NCBI GenBank assembly: GCA_963678705.1
Contig: OY783208.1
Location: 9,715,282-9,779,281 of the forward strand
Reading direction: 5' to 3'
Length of the DNA: 64,000 nucleotides
Source: Panorpa germanica
Lineage: Eukaryota > Arthropoda > Insecta > Mecoptera > Panorpidae
The stretch's first letter is position 1. The number at the start of each line of letters is the position of its first letter. The translations under genes were made by a program, and so were the position numbers. Positions 24,076 through 34,696 of the stretch are shown piece after piece. The notes beneath the pieces were generated by a model. It saw only the letters and a list, made by a program, of their open reading frames with translations. It made no database searches and was not told the DNA's origin.

Positions 24076-24755
24076 CTAGACAGTTTTATCTAAATGCCTT
24101 CTTTGATGTTGTTTTAAATAATTAGCCCTTGTAAAACGTTTTATTACAGACATCGCAAGGAAATAGTTTCAAACCAAAATGTATGTTTTTATGTCGTATT
24201 AAATGATGCGCTCGACTAAACGTTTGCGAGCAGACAGCGCAAGAAAGTGTTTTTATACCTGAATGTGTGTTCTTATGTCGTTTTAAACAGTATGCGCGAA
24301 TAAACGTTTTATTACACTCGTTACAGGAATGTATTTTTTTTGTTGAATGGACACACAAATGTTTAGCGATTTCTACCTTATTCTCAAAAGATTTGTTAAA
24401 TACATTACAAATATAAGGCATCACCACTGTCTTACATGTTTCACTTTGTTGTTCTTCTCTGTTCAACGGTTCAATGAGTTTATCAGCTATGGAATCTGCG
24501 TGTCCCCTACAACTAGGTGATGCACTTAAGTGTTGTTGAACTTCAGTTGAGCGTAGGGGCACATTATTATATTTACACCGAGCAAATGAGATTAAAATGA
24601 ACAAACTTAATATACTAGCCTGTCAGCCGTGATTAACCCGCGGTTTCCCTTGATCTATCTGCGGGTTTTTCCCTAATTTCTGTTTTTATTTCTTCACATG
24701 GCGCTGATTTTTGACGACCTGTCTTCCTTTATTTCTGTGGTGTATAGTCCTCCCT
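24076..24755 (-). pseudogene. C2H2 zinc-finger relic 3
   Basis: The open part (24604-24122) covers the family's linker region and fingers: a first finger with Phe for the second Cys (CNVFNKSF, as in gene 2), then CNECNKTF, CAVCSQTF and CDVCNKTF starts. The last finger frameshifts relative to gene 2 (NKTFYKG then stop), although the shifted frame still encodes its C-terminal half down to TAG at 24076. Upstream, the N-terminal region is recognisable to 24755. The family start codon is AGG instead of ATG, stops occur, and the segment that holds PLDLT in genes 1 and 2 reads VPLRST. A clear pseudogene, closest to gene 2. Confidence 0.8.
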
Positions 24756-25279
24756 TTTAATGTTACAATTTTAACGTTTTCTAAAAATAAAAATAATAAA
24801 TAATAAATAAAATAAAACAAAATGTAAATAAGTGAGGTTTAGTCAAAGTAATTGAAAAACATATAACATTATAGAAAGTTAAACAAAACATAATAAAAAT
24901 AAACAAATAACATTTTAGTAATGTGCTTAATGTCTATATTTTACTGATTTTGTTCAGTTCACCATATACAAGCAGACAATATTCATGGTTAAAGTTGACC
25001 AATAAATGTGAAATATGGCGCCATTTATAAATGAACAATGTCAAATTATTTTTAACCTCAAATTGGATATTTCAAGTTTAACGGGTAATATTATCTATTT
25101 CTAAATAAAAAGTGGTACAATGTATATTACGTAGGATTTGTACTTGTTTTGTGTATTCTACAATCGCCATAAAACAAACACAAATGCCGTAGGTTTTTTA
25201 TAAGATTCAAAACAAAAGGTGTTTATCAGAAACCTTAACCAATTGCAGTAATTATTTAATTTTAGTTTTATCCGACAAA
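24756..25279. other. Intergenic upstream of relic 3
   Basis: The first 150 bp retain the family's 5' flank (aagtgaggtttagtcaaagt near 24831), but the conserved upstream block seen in other copies is missing. No gene. Confidence 0.45.
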
Positions 25280-25520
25280 GCTTTCACAAATGGACTTGGA
25301 GGATATTGCTTTGAACTGGGTTTTGTAACAAAGCCACAGTGATAACATTACACAAAATATTTTTAAAATAAATTACAAATATTTTGTTACCAATTAACAA
25401 AGCAAAATAAACTAAATGCTATTGTAATACTGTTTTTGTAAGTTTTTTTCTGCTGACTGCTGTGCAGAGTGGGTACCGCAAAAAATAATTTCACTTTCAT
25501 TGTGTTACATTCGTGCACTC
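25280..25520. repeat. Segmentally duplicated block upstream of relic 3
   Basis: Matches 3161-3490 upstream of gene 1: 'tttgtaacaaagccacagtg', 'ttttgttaccaattaac' and 'cagagtgggtacc'. An insertion of about 50 bp separates the halves here. Confidence 0.6.
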
Positions 25521-26278
25521 AATAAAAAAAATACAGTAACAAAATACATTGACAATAACAATAAAAAACAATACGATACGTGCTAAACTAATTTTTATGA
25601 ATAAAACACAAATAACTACATTAGATTTATAAAGGAACATTAATATAATTGCACTCTACTAACATTTTTCGATGGAGAACTATCAATATTAGTAATATTA
25701 TTTCACTGTGATAAATATCTAAAACTTCTTAACATTAATAACATATTTATAAACAAATTACTTACGAAGGAAATCACTGAAGTACACTTACCGAAGAGAG
25801 TATAACAATTATGTAATTTGCCAGGAACCCTTGAATTTGTTTGGCGAGTTCTTGAAAGACACAAAAGAGGAGGCAATGAGTGGATGTTTGAATTATTATA
25901 AATATCAAAAAATTTATAAATAAAAAAAATACGCAATTTTTAGTTAACAATGTTTATTGTAATTAATGTATTTGTATATACATAAAAATTCTTCCTAAAA
26001 AAACAAAAATATTAAAATATTTAATTAATGTAATTGTATATAAACTAAAATCCTTCTTGATTTTTGATGGTGTATTGTAACCAGCTAGTTAATTTTATCT
26101 GCTGCTTATTGCTTCTTAGATTTCTTTAGCTGCTCCCAATATATAGTGCTTTGGTCCCAATATATAGTGCTGAAAAGTATCATAAAGTCTAATAAAATAA
26201 TTTGTTATAAATAATTAACAATGACGCCAGAAAAAGTTATGACGTCAACGAGGCACAGAAGAGATCAAGAGAACTAAG

Positions 26279-26285
<7 letters not shown>
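25521..26285. other. Intergenic, nothing recognised
   Basis: AT-rich. The open frame at 25703-25936 on the minus strand has no recognisable domain. 'caatatatagtgcttt' is repeated in tandem near 26139-26170. Confidence 0.4.

Positions 26286-26349
<64 letters not shown>
26286..26349. repeat. (AT)n microsatellite at the LINE 5' end
   Basis: About 60 bp of pure AT repeat immediately before the first LINE base (cagtttacatcgag). A second AT run directly follows the LINE at 32091-32118, so the element probably inserted into an AT microsatellite. Confidence 0.9.
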
Positions 26350-26352
<3 letters not shown>

Positions 26353-26553
26353 TTTACATCGAGTCTTCTTGGTGAGCGCACGTATTTACAATAAACAAAA
26401 CAATAAAATAAATAGTGATCTTTTTTTTGCAAATTATAATATTTTTTTTTTTCGTGATTTATTTTTATTTAAATTATAATTTATATTATTATTAAGTGTT
26501 ATTAATAAGAAGTGAAGTAACTTCTATTTAATTATCACTGGTTAATTAACAAT

Positions 26554-27981
26554 ATGGATATGGAGGTTGAACCTCCCGATAAAAACCCGAACAATAAAAA
26601 CAACTCTGTGACTAACAAATCATTTCCTACAGATAAAACATCCAGTGATATAACAGAAAACTTAAATAACAATAGTGACAATGTTAAAAAAATATATAAT
26701 AATTTATACAATACAGAAACAAAATATGACTCGTATAAAGTAATGATAGTTAAAAATAATAGTGATGGAAATACATTTTTTAGTTCTCTTAAATTAGCAG
26801 AAATAATTTGTAAAATTAGCAATAAATCTAATATAATAGAAATTAAAAAAGTGGGAAGAAATAGAGTAATCGTTCAATGTGCTAATGCAGTACTAGCTAA
26901 CGAAATTACCAAATCAACATTGCTGAAAAACAATGGGTATAAAGCGTTTATCCCATTTTACTGGTGCACAAAAGTTGCTATTATAAAAGGTGTTGATATT
27001 GAATATTCGGAAGATACAATTTTAAATAATATAGAGTGTCCACCTTTTAAAGTAACGAGAGTGCAAAGGTTAAATCGAAAACTAAGAGTTGACGGAGCTA
27101 TAAAATATGAACCCAGTACAACAGTGAAATTATTCTTTGAAGGACTTGCTATTCCTGCTTATGTTTACATGTGGAGAGTGAGACGAGCATGTGAACCATT
27201 TGTACAACAGACGATACAATGTTATAATTGTTTTAAATTTGGACATGCAGCCACAAAATGTAGAGCAAAAGTAGCAAAATGTAAATTCTGCGGAAGTGAA
27301 GATCATTTACGTACTGCATGCACATCTCCTAATCCGACATGCATAAATTGTAAACTTAACCACGAGGCTACAGACAATGAATGTCCTGAAAAAAAAAGAC
27401 AAATCAAGATAAAAGATCTCATGGCCCAACACAATCTCAGTTTTTATGAAGCAAAATTAGAATTAACAGAAAAAAATACAGACTATTTATACTCAGTAAG
27501 AACTCAAAACTCTTTTGAAGCTCTAAACTACAATGAGACTTTTCCCAATATCACTAATAAATACAATAGTATCAACATAATTCCAACATACAAACCAAAC
27601 CCTTTAACCAGAAGAACCAATACCAGAGTGAATAAATCAAATACAGGTAACTCATTACAAAGATCTTACAGTCAACCACAACCTACGACATCCACTAAAG
27701 AACCACTTCCAAAAAGAAGAAGAGAAGAAAAGAAACCTAACAATGAAGAAAGTGACACATTCCTTAAGAAAACTAATCAAGAAAAAAACAGAAAGCAAAT
27801 CAACCAAGAGAAACCTGATATTACAATGGAAAATTATGATAATGATACCTGCTATAAATCAATATATAATAAAAATAATGATGACAAAATTAAAGATACA
27901 AACAAAGACCCTAATATTACATCCCAATCTCTTAGAAGCTACAAGAAACAAATATCTAGTGTACAATGGCCAAACTCGTAA
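26554..27981 (+). CDS. LINE ORF1: nucleic-acid-binding, three zinc knuckles
   Basis: The 475 codons start with a low-complexity, Asn/Lys-rich region. A conserved central part follows (about residues 50-210, VMIVKNNSDGNTFFSSLKLA, then PFYWCTKVAIIKGV). Three CCHC-type knuckles sit at about 225-280: CYNCFKFGHAATKC, CKFCGSEDHLRTAC and CINCKLNHEATDNEC. The C-terminus is rich in Asn, Lys and Arg, with a basic patch KRRREEKK. By analogy with I-factor ORF1 it binds the element RNA in a ribonucleoprotein particle. No lesion seen. Confidence 0.85.
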   Translation: MDMEVEPPDKNPNNKNNSVTNKSFPTDKTSSDITENLNNNSDNVKKIYNNLYNTETKYDSYKVMIVKNNSDGNTFFSSLKLAEIICKISNKSNIIEIKKVGRNRVIVQCANAVLANEITKSTLLKNNGYKAFIPFYWCTKVAIIKGVDIEYSEDTILNNIECPPFKVTRVQRLNRKLRVDGAIKYEPSTTVKLFFEGLAIPAYVYMWRVRRACEPFVQQTIQCYNCFKFGHAATKCRAKVAKCKFCGSEDHLRTACTSPNPTCINCKLNHEATDNECPEKKRQIKIKDLMAQHNLSFYEAKLELTEKNTDYLYSVRTQNSFEALNYNETFPNITNKYNSINIIPTYKPNPLTRRTNTRVNKSNTGNSLQRSYSQPQPTTSTKEPLPKRRREEKKPNNEESDTFLKKTNQEKNRKQINQEKPDITMENYDNDTCYKSIYNKNNDDKIKDTNKDPNITSQSLRSYKKQISSVQWPNS

Positions 27982-28178
27982 GAAAACATCAATATATAAA
28001 TTAAGTTTATTTTTTAATAAAAACTCTATTCACATCACTAAACCAAATCGGTTAATAAATTTACTAAAATATTAAATCAACAACAATTATATAAACATAA
28101 AGAAAAAATAAAATATATAAATAAATCGAAAAACAAGACATCAGATATAAAAATTAATCATTAATTAAAACAGTTAAA

Positions 28179-31100
28179 ATGATAAATTTTATTCAATGGA
28201 ATTGCAGAGGAGTCAGATATATTAAAGAGGAACTACAACATATGTTACAGAAGCATAACATACATATATGCATACTATCAGAAACGTTTTTAACAAAAAA
28301 TCTCAATTTCAACATCAAAGGTTATTTAATTGAAAGAGAAGATAGGATACAGAATACAAACTATAATCCCCACGGGGGTGTTGCTATCTTGATTCATAAA
28401 TCTATAAAATATAAACGAGTAATGCTAAATAACCCATTTAATTCGGTCGAAATAGCTGGAATAATTTTAACACATAACGAAACTGATGTAATATGTATTT
28501 TATCAATCTATGCTAAACCGAATCATAAACTATCTAATTCAAACTGGTCACAGATAAAACAACAAATAGATGTTCCTGTTATACTTGCTGGAGATTTTAA
28601 CGCGACTAATCTTGCTTGGGATATAAATTGTCCAGGTAGTCAGTATGAAGGTAACGAATTGTTAGATTTCATAGAAAACGGAAATCTAAATATTATCAAC
28701 GATGATAAACCAACTAGAGTAAGCAATCTCAGTACAAGGGACAGTATATTGGATCTCACATTGGTATCAATGACGTTAACACAACAAATTACTTCGTGGC
28801 AAGTTCTTGCAGATAGCTTAGGTAGTGATCACTACCCAATTTTTTTCTGTTTGAATGACTATAATAAAGACCGTTACCGTACATCTGAATATTTAACGAG
28901 GAGAAATTTCCGAAAAGCAGATTGGGAGAAATATAGCCTTGAAATAGAAAGCAGAATTTCAAACCTTAGCACAAATGGAATCACAAGTAATCCCCAAGAT
29001 GTTGAAAACAAATACAACCAATTTAGAGATGTTATTAATAATTCGGCAGACATACATATCCCATCTACCAGATTGTATAATATAACTCCTAATAAAATAA
29101 AACCGTCTTGGTGGGACACAGAGTGCAATAAAATGATAGCTCAAAGAAAATTAGCACTAACTATTTTTAATAAAAACATGACAATGGCGAATTATTTAAA
29201 TTATAAAAAACATCAAGCTAAAACCAGACGATATTTTAGAGCCAGAAAAAAAATAGAATGGCAAAATTTCTGCGAGAATTTAAACCCAAACACAACAACC
29301 AACATTGTCTGGAATAATATAAGAAAAATTAACAATAAAAGCTATAGTACTAAAAGGATAAGTGATAATGAAAATTTAATAGAAGAATTCATTAAAAAAA
29401 AATTTCCACAGAACAACAATTTAAATATTACTACCACCACCATCGTAAAAGATAATTTTCTAGATAATAACATAAATAAAAATGAAGTAAAATTCGCGTT
29501 AAATCATAATAAAAACAGTAGCACAGGATTTGATAGAATAAATTACAAAATGATACAAAACTTACCTGACAATGCAATAAACCATCTTACACAAATATAT
29601 AATCTGTCATTAAACACTGCTGATATACCATTAGACTGGAAAAAACATATCGTTGTTCCTATATTAAAAACAGGAAAAGATCCAAACAAAGAAGAATCAT
29701 TCAGACCAATTACTTTACTATCATGTATGGGCAAAACTATGGAATCCATCATCAAAAACAGACTGGAGTGGTATCTCGAACATCATAAAAGATTACCTGA
29801 GTTACAATTTGCGTTTAGAAAAACAAGAAGTACACAGCATAACTTAAACATATTGAATATCGATATTCAAAGAACATACAGTAAAAATCATTATATGATA
29901 GCTGCTTTCATTGACATTGAAGCTGCTTATGACAATGTTAATCTAAAAATATTAAAAGAAAAAGTAGAAAACATAGGTATATCTTCCAAAATATCCAACT
30001 GGATTATAAACTACTTCCAAAATAGAGAAATAACAGTTAGATACAATAATAAGTTAACTGGTCCTATACTATGTAATCACGGAATTCCACAAGGCTCAAT
30101 ATTATCTCCCTTATTATTCAACATATACACAGAAAAGTTAACAACATTATCAGATAACAACACAACAGTACTGATGTATGCAGATGACATGGTTATTTAT
30201 AGTATGGGCCATACACAAGATATAGCTCAAAACAGATTACAATCGAAATTAAGAAAACTAGATATTTTACTAAAGGAAATCAAATTAAATATATCGGCAG
30301 AAAAAAGTAAAATAGTTATATTTACAAGGCATAGAATAAACTGCAGTCCAAAAATAACCATCAGAAATAAAAATTTAACTGTTAGTTCAAATACCAAATT
30401 TCTGGCTATATTCTTTGATACGAAAAGCACTTGGGCGAAAGAAATTGCACATATTATTAACAAATGTCAAAAAGGCTTAAATTTGATGCGATGTATAGCA
30501 GGATACAAATGGGGCGCACACCCAACAACCTTAATAAAAATATATAAAGCTATTGTTAGACCGCATATTGACTATTCTAGTACTATGATCTGCACCGCAA
30601 ATAACTCAAGATTAAAAAAAATTGAAATTATACAAACCAAATGTTTAAGAATAATATTAGGTGCAATGGTTTCAACACCAATCCAAATCCTCAACTATCA
30701 AACTAATATTCCTCCGGTAAATATCAGAATACAACAAATATCAGACAGTTTCTTTTGTAAAAACAGACATAACTCATGTGGCCCCTTAAATACAAGATTA
30801 TCTAAACTATATGTTCTTTATAATAAACCATATTGGACAACTCATAAAAAACCGGCACTTTTAACTAGTTTTGATAGATATAATAACTTGAACTTAGAGG
30901 TACACAACATTATACCTTTTTTCAAATTTCCATTAGAAATAAGCATGACAACAATACATACAGAAATAAATTTGTTCAAGAAGAATGACAGTAAGGAAAT
31001 AACTTATCAAAAATATATGGAATATATAACAAAAGATGATATAAACTGGAGTATATGGTTTACCGATGGTTCATTCGAAAAAAACTCTAAAACTGGAGGA

Positions 31101-31907
31101 ATTGGCATTTTCAATTATAATACAGATCAACAGTACAAATACAAACTTAACAACATCACAAATTCTTATAATACAGAAATAACAGCAATTATGAAATTAC
31201 TAGAAATAATACAAAAAACTGACAATAAAAATATATTAATCTTCACAGATTCTCGTAGTGTTTGTGTATCTTTAAATAACAATAAATTCAAAAACAATAA
31301 TAATAACAAAATATGTTCAATTAAAGAATATCTTTTCAAAATGGAAAAAAATAATATCAATGTTAAACTTATTTGGATTCCTGGACATGTAGGCATAAAA
31401 GGAAACGAAATGGCTGACAAACTGGCCAAAGAAGCTTGTGTAGATGGGGAAATAATCGAAATAAATTGGTCAATAAATGATTCCAAAAAAATAATTAAAG
31501 AAAATTGTATGGCAGAATGGCAGATTATATATAATGAGAAAAGTCAAAGTACTGGAAAATTTTTTTTTGCAGCGAATCAAAAAATTCCAACAACCACATG
31601 GTTTAATAAAAACCATTCACAAAGATATATTTCAACAAATTGTCGAATGAAATCTGGGCATTCTAGATGTCCAGCTCATCTATACAAAATAAAGATAAAA
31701 GACACACCAAATTGTAGATGTGGAGAAGAAGGTTCTTTGGACCATATCATTCTAGGGTGTCATCTTTTAACATCAAAAATTGATAGACTTTTAAATGATT
31801 TATGTAATGTAACACAGTTCCCAGTTAATATGTCCTGTTTAATGACAAGTGAAGCAACGGCGGAAATAGTAACAAACTTTGTGATAGAAAATAATATAGA
31901 AGTGTAA
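28179..31907 (+). CDS. LINE ORF2: endonuclease / reverse transcriptase / RNase H
   Basis: 1242 codons. The APE-type endonuclease occupies residues 1-225 (NFIQWNCRGVR, LAGDFNATN, GSDHYPIFF). The reverse transcriptase is at about 440-760 (FRPITLLSCMGK, GIPQGSILSPLLFNIY, and catalytic YADD near 667). RNase H is at about 955-1085 (WFTDGSFE, NTEITAIMKLLE, ILIFTDSRSV, WIPGHVGIKGNEMADKLAKEA). A C-terminal Cys/His motif follows (CRCGEEGSLDHIILGC). All expected catalytic acidic residues are visible. One oddity: the motif after the palm reads KFLAIFFD where the second copy and most LINEs have Gly (KFLGIFF). The protein would nick the target and prime reverse transcription there. It appears intact. Confidence 0.9.
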   Translation: MINFIQWNCRGVRYIKEELQHMLQKHNIHICILSETFLTKNLNFNIKGYLIEREDRIQNTNYNPHGGVAILIHKSIKYKRVMLNNPFNSVEIAGIILTHNETDVICILSIYAKPNHKLSNSNWSQIKQQIDVPVILAGDFNATNLAWDINCPGSQYEGNELLDFIENGNLNIINDDKPTRVSNLSTRDSILDLTLVSMTLTQQITSWQVLADSLGSDHYPIFFCLNDYNKDRYRTSEYLTRRNFRKADWEKYSLEIESRISNLSTNGITSNPQDVENKYNQFRDVINNSADIHIPSTRLYNITPNKIKPSWWDTECNKMIAQRKLALTIFNKNMTMANYLNYKKHQAKTRRYFRARKKIEWQNFCENLNPNTTTNIVWNNIRKINNKSYSTKRISDNENLIEEFIKKKFPQNNNLNITTTTIVKDNFLDNNINKNEVKFALNHNKNSSTGFDRINYKMIQNLPDNAINHLTQIYNLSLNTADIPLDWKKHIVVPILKTGKDPNKEESFRPITLLSCMGKTMESIIKNRLEWYLEHHKRLPELQFAFRKTRSTQHNLNILNIDIQRTYSKNHYMIAAFIDIEAAYDNVNLKILKEKVENIGISSKISNWIINYFQNREITVRYNNKLTGPILCNHGIPQGSILSPLLFNIYTEKLTTLSDNNTTVLMYADDMVIYSMGHTQDIAQNRLQSKLRKLDILLKEIKLNISAEKSKIVIFTRHRINCSPKITIRNKNLTVSSNTKFLAIFFDTKSTWAKEIAHIINKCQKGLNLMRCIAGYKWGAHPTTLIKIYKAIVRPHIDYSSTMICTANNSRLKKIEIIQTKCLRIILGAMVSTPIQILNYQTNIPPVNIRIQQISDSFFCKNRHNSCGPLNTRLSKLYVLYNKPYWTTHKKPALLTSFDRYNNLNLEVHNIIPFFKFPLEISMTTIHTEINLFKKNDSKEITYQKYMEYITKDDINWSIWFTDGSFEKNSKTGGIGIFNYNTDQQYKYKLNNITNSYNTEITAIMKLLEIIQKTDNKNILIFTDSRSVCVSLNNNKFKNNNNNKICSIKEYLFKMEKNNINVKLIWIPGHVGIKGNEMADKLAKEACVDGEIIEINWSINDSKKIIKENCMAEWQIIYNEKSQSTGKFFFAANQKIPTTTWFNKNHSQRYISTNCRMKSGHSRCPAHLYKIKIKDTPNCRCGEEGSLDHIILGCHLLTSKIDRLLNDLCNVTQFPVNMSCLMTSEATAEIVTNFVIENNIEV

Positions 31908-32082
31908 TTTAAGTTAGAATATTTTATTTAGTATGTATTTAATTTTAAGTTTAATTTTTTAAAAGAATCAATTTGTTTATATTTATTAGAATAATTATAA
32001 TTTATATGTAAATTTTTATATAATTTTACAAATAAAACCAATGGCAAGAAGGCTGAATAAGCCAAAGCCTAAATTAAATAAA

Positions 32083-32090
<8 letters not shown>

Positions 32091-32118
<28 letters not shown>
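32091..32118. repeat. (AT)n microsatellite at the LINE 3' end
   Basis: Short AT run directly after the LINE A-rich end. With the run at 26286 it could be a split microsatellite target. Confidence 0.85.
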
Positions 32119-32121
<3 letters not shown>

Positions 32122-33006
32122 TAAAAGGCGAAATTAGAAGTTTCATTAAAGGCGTTCTTTAAAAACAAAAATGTTTATTTGAAATACTCAAGATAATCTA
32201 AAATAAAGACTCAAAATATGTTTTTATTGTACTTTATTTATTGTTTATTGAATTATTTGTACATTACAAAATTTCCTGATTTTGTCTTTACAGAAATGTA
32301 ATTAATTACGTCTATACATAATATAAAAGATCGAATTCGTCTAAGGGTGACCCTAAAGTACTTATGGAAATAATTATAACTGAAATCAACATGAAAGGCA
32401 AATATAAATATTTATTTCTTTGCTTTTCTATGCCTGTTCATTTGCTCTTTTCTTTTAAATAAGATGATTTAATAATTTTAATATTCTAAAGCACTTAAAT
32501 AACTCTTCCTATATTGGTACGTGGATTAAATGGCGTATGGTTAAAATATGTACAGTCAAGCCCATAAATTATAGAGCATTTTTTTGAGTGGAATCAAGTT
32601 ATCATAGTACCAGTTGTCTCTGGATTTACTACAACATGGTGCCATCACTTGTATAAAATATTTTGGACCGTACCCATTTGTTTTTTAGCTCCCCCGACAC
32701 ACGTATGGTTCTTCCTGAACTAAAATTACTCACTGACTCTATGAGTGTATTACTCGGTGACATGTTATTTTAGTATTTTTCTTTTTCATTAAAAATCTTT
32801 TTCATTAATGTACTCATTTTTTTGGGGTCGACTTTTCAATTGTTGATTGAACTTAATGGAACTTTTTGTACAAGAAAAATGTAGTCAGTGGTACCACATG
32901 TTAAAACATAGAGTTGAATTAGGTAAATGATATCATTGTTTCAAAACACCGCTGATGAAGCGAAAGTTTCACAAATACAAAACCTAAACACACAAAAACT
33001 GCATAA
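32119..33006. other. Intergenic upstream of the RING gene
   Basis: No coding frame or recognisable repeat. It presumably holds the promoter of the RING gene, unless earlier exons lie beyond the LINE. Confidence 0.4.
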
Positions 33007-34069
33007 ATGGAAAAACTAATTTATAAAATAGTGAGACTTGTTTTAAATATGCAAAGTTATGTGTTGTTTTACGCATTGTTCTTACTTATAATAAAGAACA
33101 TTCTGGACATTGCCGCTGATTCATATATTTCTCTTTTATTTCAGAACGACAATCTTGAACAACTAAGTACACCCGAAGAAGATTTTAGCTCATCTCTTGC
33201 AGATAGAGTAGAGACTCCAAGTGCTAGCTTACCTGGTCAGGATGCAATAGTGACAGAAGATGATATCCAATTGCGTCTCAAAAGAATTAAAATATTTCTA
33301 GAAGAAAACTTGTTTTCCTATATATATAAGAAGACAGATTAACAAAATGGAATAAAAACCGAACAGTGCTCTATCTGTCTTGAAGAATTTGAAACTGATG
33401 TAGCAGTTAGGTGAGTTTCAGTAGATAAAGTAATCTTTTGTACATTTGTGAAATTTTTTTTGCTTGTTGGACATTCTGAATCTATAATGATATGATTCGT
33501 TTAAAAATATTATTTATAATCAAAAACGTATTACCATTTAAAGTTGTTTATAAATTAACTTATCCGATCCATTTCTTAATAGTATAGACATTATTCCGAA
33601 CATAAATACGTGAAATGAGACAATAATGAACCTGCTGTTGTAACATAACATTCTAAATTAATATTTGAATTGTTGTTTAAGGCGCCTAACCTGCAATCAC
33701 GTAATTCATAAAGGATGTATCGACCAGTGGTTTGAAGCGAAAACTAAATGCCCTAATTGCCGAATGATTATCCTAGTAAACGAAGAAGACGTAGAGTCGG
33801 AAGATGAAGAGGATGACTTGGATAGATCATCTTCATGGGAAGGTGTCTCAGGCTCTTTTTCTTCGGAAGATGAAGGGGATGACTTGGATGGATCGTATTC
33901 ATGGGAAGATGTCTCAGGCTCTTTTTCTTCGGAAGATGAAGAGGATGACTTGGATGGATCGTATTCATGGGAAGATGTCTTAGGTTGTTTTTCTTCGGAA
34001 GTAGATCAGGCTCTCCTTGATGAGTGGAACAATTCTGTAGATCAATTGGACTTCAATGATGATACATAG
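33007..34069 (+). CDS. RING-H2 finger protein (putative E3 ubiquitin ligase), with an in-frame stop
   Basis: Likely exons are 33007-33030 (MEKLIYKI), an intron at 33031-33144 (GTGAGA...TTTTATTTCAG), 33145-33410, an intron at 33411-33681 (GTGAGT...TTGTTTAAG, phase 2) and 33682-34069. The RING is CSICLEEF...(intron)...LTCNHVIHKGC...KCPNC, a complete C3H2C3 set. The tail has three 22-residue acidic repeats and ends DQLDFNDDT. A TAA at 33340-33342 lies in frame between the N-terminal part (ends KKTD) and the RING (QNGIKTEQCSIC). I see no splice sites that would remove it, so the full protein is not encoded as given. RING-H2 proteins usually bind E2 enzymes. It is flanked by two inverted LINE copies. 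Confidence 0.75.
33800..33997 (+). repeat. 66-bp coding tandem repeat in the RING gene, three copies
   Basis: Units begin gaagatgaag at 33800 and 33866 and gaagatgaa at 33932, with a fourth start (gaagtagat) at 33998. Period 66 bp equals 22 codons (EDE-DDLD-S-SWE-VSGSFSS), which preserves the frame. The units are nearly identical, so the array is recent or homogenised. Confidence 0.9.
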
Positions 34070-34696
34070 GTTGACACCTACTACCCTATTGTATTTAGGC
34101 GTGTGTTGATTGAGCAAACTCGGCCAACACAGGAAGATACAGAACCGCAAAACGAATAGAATGAAATATATAATAATATACAAATTAGTGTAGCATATAT
34201 AATTTAAATAATTTAATATAAAGAATAGAATTGATACCTCAAATTGTTTTGCTCTAAATTTAATTTGTACAAATAAGTCTATGTTTGTAATTTGTAAATG
34301 CCTCCACAGAATTTATTTATATTTTATTACATTACATAATTGAGAGCATAGAAATAATTACAGTATTTAGCTGCTGATGGCTGGGAATGTGTACGTGGCC
34401 TGAATAGATTTCCCATCATTTTACAATACTTAATGCTTCTTCACAATTCCACTTGTTCTTTAATTATTTTATGTATTTGAATTAAATAAAAGCTAATTTT
34501 ATAAGAGCATATTTTATTTTGGACACAGTGTAATAGATGTATATTCTATAGATAGATACACAGTGTAATAGATTCTATAAAAAATAGATTATCATTGTAA
34601 CTAATTCGACAATGCAACATTGTAACTCTTCATATTTCTAATATGTTTGCATTATTCACACTGATTTTGTTGAAGCGAGTTGAAGTGCAAATGATT
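34070..34696. other. 3' flank of the RING gene
   Basis: AT-rich, with no further coding frame. A polyadenylation-like AATAAA occurs near 34486. A partial direct repeat (gacacagtgtaatagat / tacacagtgtaatagat) sits at about 34523 and 34557. The LINE A-tail begins at 34697. Confidence 0.45.

Larger units (their letters stand above)
26350..32091 (+). mobile_element. Full-length I-like LINE retrotransposon
   Basis: A 5.7-kb element with a 5' UTR of about 200 bp, ORF1 with three zinc knuckles, a 197-bp gap, ORF2 with endonuclease, reverse transcriptase and RNase H, and a 3' UTR ending aaattaaataaaaaaaaaaa. The order EN-RT-RNase H with a CCHC ORF1 places it in the I group (I/Nimb-type); the exact clade is inference. 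Both ORFs are open. The second copy at 34697-38961 is about 98% identical in protein, pointing to recent activity. AT microsatellite lies on both sides. Confidence 0.85.

Noticed and set aside
31166..31486. Minus-strand ORF in the LINE (and its mirror at 35363-35626)
   Set aside because: Antisense of RNase H; present in both LINE copies for that reason only.
33768..33968. Minus-strand ORF with repeated HPSHPLHLPKKKSL units
   Set aside because: Antisense shadow of the 66-bp acidic coding repeat.
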